Of a DNA stretch of 64,000 bases, positions 59,163 to 64,000 are shown piece after piece. The stretch comes from Centropus unirufus (lineage: Eukaryota; Chordata; Aves; Cuculiformes; Centropidae). The stretch lies in the NCBI GenBank assembly GCA_013397695.1, contig VYZI01000207.1, forward strand, positions 524,350 through 588,349. Direction: 5' to 3'. A program made the position numbers and the translations under genes. How positions within the stretch are numbered: position 1 is the stretch's first letter; every line of letters starts with the position of its first letter. The notes under the pieces were generated by a model that saw only the letters and a program-made list of their open reading frames with translations, was not told where the DNA came from and made no database searches.

Positions 59163-59575
59163 ATAAACTCATGGAATCATTAAGGCCCGAAAAGAATTCT
59201 CTAAGATCATAGAGTCCAACCATCAGTTGAACACCACCCTGCCAACTAAACCATATCCTGAAGTGCCGCATCTACATGCTTTTTGAATGCCTTCAGGGCA
59301 CCACTTCCCAGGGCAGCCTGTTCCAATGCTTCACCACTCTTTTGATAAAGAAATTTTTCCTAATAGTCAGCCTAAACCTTCTCTGGCACAACTTGAGGTC
59401 GTTTCCTCTCATCCTATCACTTGTTACTTGGGAGAAGAGACCAATACCTACCTCACCACGACTTCCTTTCCGGGAGTTTTAGAGAGCAATAAAGTATCCC
59501 CTCAGCCTGCTTCTCTCTCAGCTAAACAATCCAGTTCCCACAGCTGCTCCTCTGACTTCCCCTGAGCTCCTGAAG
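59163..59575 (-). mobile_element. CR1 LINE 3'-end fragment
   Basis: The + strand reads inverted CR1 landmarks: CATGGAATCATTAAGGCCCG, AGAGTCCAACCATCAG, CAGGGCAGCCTGTTCCAATG, AAGAAATTTTTCCTAATAG, TGGCACAACTTGAGGTCG and TATCACTTGTTACTTGGGAG. It covers the 3' UTR and the tail of the reverse-transcriptase frame and is 5'-truncated. It lies between exon 9 and the rest of intron 9. Confidence 0.93.
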
Positions 59576-59599
59576 CTGTCTAATAGAAAATTTAACCTT

Positions 59600-59682
59600 G
59601 GTGGACTTCACAGTGTTATTTTGTGGTTGGGCTCGATGATCTTACAGGTCTTTTCCAACCTAAACGATTTTATGATTCTGAC
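59600..59682 (+). mobile_element. Short CR1 3' end, inverted to the preceding copy
   Basis: GGTTGGGCTCGATGATCTTA, CAGGTCTTTTCCAACCTAAA and CGATTTTATGATTCTGA form the last roughly 80 bases of a CR1 element in the + orientation. It follows the minus-strand copy by only a few tens of bases. Confidence 0.9.
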
Positions 59683-61240
59683 ATGCAGTTGATATTTCTT
59701 CTCGTGTGGATAAGTCAAAGGGTAGCTTTGCTATCACTTATGGTGTATGTACCTCAATGATGCACAGAACACGTGCTTCCTGTCCATCTTGGAGCCTTCT
59801 CCAGTGTGTGTCTGTAGGTGGGGGCTTGCTGATGCAGGTGGTGGAGGGAGGAGTGGCTGTGATTGAGTCAGTGGTCACAGCTGAGTTCCTGTAAGGTAAG
59901 TCTGGGAGTCCCTGGGTCAATTGTTGTTAGGGCTGAAGCATTTTCCTCAGTGTAGCTCTTCCAAACTGCCTGGGGTAGTTTCCAGTTCCTTTTTGTCCAT
60001 TGTTAAGTGGTAATAGAATTTTTTTTCCTCTTCTAAGAGGCAGGAGAAATTTGCTTTTAATTTTTGGCTTCACTTCTACATAAACCCAAAATACTAATGG
60101 AAAAAAAAAAAGGGGGAGGGCAGTCAAATGCATCCTGCCGCCTACCCATTTCTGTTCTCACTGGGGTGAGCCAGCTGAGGAGTTTGAGTTGTGCTTATTT
60201 AGGGTGAAGGCCTAGAGTACACATTCACATAATAGAAATTAGGTGGTTTGAGGTTTTGTTTTTTTTCAGATATGCACCTTACATGTTTCACAGAACAGTT
60301 GTGGTGCATAGCAGAAACAAAATTTAAAACTCACTGTTGTCACTAGTAACCAAGGAAACTCCTCTTTATTCATATTTGGGTCTCACACAGGGCCAAACTT
60401 GGAATGGCTTTCCTGAAGTTCTCATGTAAAATACCAGAAATGCCAAAACTGACATGTGCTGTTTGAGGTCAGATGCACGATAACATTTTTTTTGCCACTC
60501 CTTTCTGGTTTTTGCTATGGCTTTGCTTACTGAAGTGCAGTGTAGATGTTAAAATAGCAAGTGTGCCCCTGGGCTGTGTAGAGTATTTCCCATGAACTTC
60601 GGGAAGATTTAAAGTCACCGTGCTAGTACCATCCATCATGTTCAAAAAATGAATGCAATCTGCTGTAGGTGCAGGCGAGGTTTTCTGGGTTGATTAATTA
60701 ATTGCAGACTTGTGAAGGGGAGAAAAGGGAAAGAACTTAGCCAGTTTAGAGTAGCAAATGAAAGCAAAAAGAGGATCTGATGAATGGCTGGAGATGTTGA
60801 ACACGGAGGGAAACAAAGTTGTCAAGACATTGGCTAAGATTAAATGAGTCTAGAATGGCCACAGCTGCAGTTGGACTGGAAATGAAAAGGAGGTTGCTAA
60901 ATTGTTGAGCAGCTTGGAACAGGATTTTCTGGACCAACTTGCTGTCAGAGGAACAGAGAAAAGAGCCCCTCAGCCCTTGCTGCCCTGAACGCAGAGCTGG
61001 TCAGTCTCCAAAAGGGTGACAGGGGAGCAGTGCTTGTCATAGCAGGACCACAGGACCTTCCTATTTCCCGTGTTTCCTAGGTTCAGATTTTATTTAAGAA
61101 AGCCACTTCCCTCCAATTATAAATGGAACCAGAAAGGGAAGTGTTTGCAAAAGAAAAGGTAGATTTCAGACTAATGTGGTTCATCGCATCTTCCACCTAT
61201 GTTCTAACACTGTGACACCCACTTCAACCCAGAATAACCA

Positions 61241-61274
61241 GATTTAATTATGCTTTTATAAGCATAATTAAATC
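61241..61274. repeat. Perfect 15-bp inverted repeat with 4-nt loop
   Basis: The left arm GATTTAATTATGCTT (61241-61255) and the right arm AAGCATAATTAAATC (61260-61274) are exact reverse complements around TTAT. It could form a hairpin or cruciform, and it contains TAATTA-type homeodomain core words. It is not followed by a gene end. Confidence 0.95.
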
Positions 61275-64000
61275 CCTTTGCTGTAATACAGAAGTGATTG
61301 CAACAGCAGGATATTCATTGGGCAGAACAGAGAATTGGAATTCCATGATAGGCTTAACCAGGTTAATACCACACTTATGGGTTTTGCTCATTCTTTGCAT
61401 GGCACTGGGTTATCCCCTCCATTTGCATGAACTTGGCAGAAAAGAATCTATCTTTCTCTATCTGTGTATGTACATATATGAGTAACCACTTACTCAAAAT
61501 GTCAACCTGCAACCCTATTTAAAAATGTTACTTCTGAGTTGGGGGCAAGGTTGCGCACAACAATACGTAGTTTCACTTGCAATTACGTGGAAACCACATC
61601 ACATGTATCGCACTTACAGCCCAAGCTTTGAAAATGTGTTATTAAGAGTTCACATTATGAAAATCAACGCGTGACTCCAGTCTGCTGGGGACATCCTGTA
61701 TAAATCGTGACCTACTGGGCACACCTTTAGGAATTTTTCAAGAACTACCCTTTTCAAGGCTTTCTCCCATTTGTCAAAGCAAAGACAGAGCCTGATCCCA
61801 TAAGATGCGTCACAACAGGCTGGGACTAACTGGCAGAGTTGTACCCAAGGTACCTGGTGGAAGGTACCTGGGGTTTATGGTAGGTGCCAAGTTCAGTATG
61901 AGCCAGCAGTGCAGTCTCATTGCACTTAAATTGTGCACTGGGCTGCTCCAGGAGCTATGGGGAAGTTGTTATCCCCTCTCCTTGGCGCTGCTGAAGCTGC
62001 ATCTAGCACAGGGGTGTCCAGTCACAGTCCTGGCCTCCCAGTTGAAGGGGAAATTGTGGAAACTGGAAAGGAAGGACCTTGGAAACACTTGAAATGCTGC
62101 AGCATTTTGAGGATGGAGCGCTCAAAGGGTTTGAAGGTTTGGCTGAATCTAGAGCCACTGAAATTCAGACTCTTGTATAATATTCCACTCAAACCAGAAA
62201 ACTCTGACTTACGCAGCCTAGGGCTGACTTAAACAGCCTGAGGCAGGGCCGTACAGCTCGGTGCGATGTCATGTAGTGCTCATAATCTCTCATTAGCTCA
62301 GCTGGCACAAATACCAGAAATGGCAATGCCTTGCCTGAGTTCATTTGCTACTTCTGCTCAACTGTTTCAGAGTTAGCTGAGGTTCCTCTGTCCTTACATT
62401 AACCGCTGATGGTTTTCAGAAAGGTTTTCTGTTCTCTTCTGCTGCCTCTGTGCTCGGTGCGGTCCTAATTTAGCCTCAAGCTGCAGCACAAGTGATGCCC
62501 TTGTTGCCGGGGTGGGCTGAGGCTGCCTGACCTCAGAACAGCTTCCCAGCTCTGTCGCAGGGAAAGGATGCAGCCACTAGGTGGTAGAAGCTGCAAGGGC
62601 TGTCTCTGCCTGGTGTAGGTCACAGTTTTCAAAGCCTCAAGGGGAAAAATAAGCTGCACAGCAGGCTGGCCTGATCTGGACATGGCCCTGTGTGTACCCA
62701 GCCCTGGGCAGGGCAATTTTGGACTTGCACCTCCAGATTCCTTTCCTATGAAAGGCAAGGAAGGAGTCCTGCTGCTCCCTTGCAGGGGGGCAGTTGAAGT
62801 CCTGCTCCAGCTGCTTTTGTGTGAGGTCTTCATTGCTCACCACATCGTTGTTTGTTTAATAGAAAGCCTTGCTTTGGGAACTTTCCACCTCCCCAAAGCC
62901 TCTGCTTTTTCTAGGGCCTTAGAATCATCCTTTAGTGTCAGAGAGGATTATGCTCCTGCTGCAGTAATCTGTGAGTTGCTGACAGGTGCTGGGGCTGACC
63001 TGCAGATAATGACGAATCCTGCGTTAGGGGTCACAAGCACCAAAAAAATGCTCCTTTCTGTTTACCTGATGCTGGTGTCATCAAACACCTGAACAATACT
63101 GTCCTGGAACAGGTGAAAAAGGCTATATGTATTAATAGCTAAATCAGTAATTTAATCCCGGGGAATGTGGGTCCTGGAATGTTTTAATTAAAATGAGTTT
63201 GCAGTAGGTAGGTTCTTTCTTCTCTGGGGCTTAGGAACCATCCTCCCTGGATAGGTGGTTTGCTTTTGAATCCTTTTGTCTCCACTTGTATGCATAAGAA
63301 TGAAGGGGGCTTGGGGAGATCAGATTCCCATGCAAATAGTGTCAGATAGCTTCTGGGCTATGTTTGTTGTCTTTATTCCTTTTCTCATGACCACAGGGTG
63401 CTTCCAGGGGTTTGTCCCACAGGCGATGCTGTTTCCAGCGCTGTCCTTGCTAACCTGATCGTTATATGGATTTGCTTTCCGTGTGACTCTGCTGACAGTG
63501 GCTGAGGCGCAGAGCCTGCTCGTGTTCCATAAATAGTGAGACACGAGAACTTGGCAGAAGGATGTGATTTTCTGTAATGAGCGTCCTTCTGAGATAATAG
63601 CTAGCAGGGGTGCTATTGAAGCCCGTAAGGACACCAGGGCAGCATACGCAGCATACCCATTGAACAGGTCCTATTTTACGAGGGCAGCCTGCTGTCCGGC
63701 ACGCAGCTCTCCATCCTTTTTACAAGCTGCAGGCTGATGTCATGCTCCTCCATCGAAGGGGAAGATTTTCTTAATGTCTTTGTTTGGCTCTCAGGCAGCT
63801 CTCCCAGGGTCAACGTGTGTGTCATGTCATGGCTCACCCAGGTGTTTAGAGAGATGAGCCTGTATTTCACCTCCTAAAGGTGTTGGGTCTATCCTGGAAC
63901 ATTTGATGGAGGGTTAATTTTCAAATGAGCCCCCCCCAGCCAAAGGGATGGGACCAAATGGTGGCTCCTGGCTGGCTGCTCACCAACCCCTTGGTCCCTG

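Larger units (their letters stand above)
58569..64000 (+). other. PRKCH intron 9, incomplete
   Basis: At least 5.4 kb of intron follows exon 9. It holds an inverted CR1 pair at 59163-59675 and a perfect AT-rich hairpin at 61241-61274. The rest, including frames at 61805-62232 and 62682-63092, shows no family features and is taken as non-coding. Confidence 0.8.

Noticed and set aside
58569..64000. Search for kinase exon 10 (DRLFFVMEF) in the last 5.4 kb
   Set aside because: No matching reading frame was found. The next exon must lie beyond the window.
1..64000. CRISPR arrays, operons, prokaryotic defence or phage genes
   Set aside because: The sequence is plainly a vertebrate intron-exon gene; none of these features is present.

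Overview
This is a stretch of bird nuclear DNA carrying the 5' two-thirds of one protein-coding gene, PRKCH, which encodes the novel-class protein kinase C eta. It lies on the + strand. The gene call rests on nine exons that join in frame (1275 nt, 425 codons) between GT-AG introns. Together they give a C2-like domain, the pseudosubstrate, two C1 zinc fingers, a Ser-rich hinge and the start of the kinase domain. The order and much of the wording match mammalian PKC eta. A bird source is inferred from many CR1 LINE 3' ends, a solo LTR of a familiar avian ERVL-like type, and compact introns. I cannot name the species.

Layout: 1-158 is a GC-rich 5' leader containing a short upstream ORF. Exon 1 is 159-518. 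Intron 1 (27.8 kb) and intron 2 (21.8 kb) fill most of the window and hold CR1 fragments, the solo LTR, short tandem repeats and otherwise unremarkable AT-rich sequence. Exon 2 is 28332-28395. Exons 3-9 are clustered from 50216 to 58568. The rest, 58569-64000, is the 5' part of intron 9. The remaining kinase exons (about 260 residues by family length) lie beyond the window.

How the protein works: exons 1-2 encode the C2-like domain. Exon 3 carries the pseudosubstrate and the start of C1A. Exons 3-5 complete C1A and exons 6-7 make C1B; these domains bind diacylglycerol and phorbol esters. Exon 8 holds the hinge and the Gly-rich ATP loop. Exon 9 supplies the ATP-anchoring lysine and the region of the alpha-C helix.

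I saw no second gene, RNA gene, CRISPR array, operon or new biological system. The points most worth a second look are the uORF in the leader (in the same frame as the kinase, with a single stop between them), a 35-nt exon inside a zinc finger, CR1 copies close to splice sites or in inverted pairs, and several exact short repeats. Most other open frames look like chance intronic frames. CR1 and LTR boundaries are estimates by eye.
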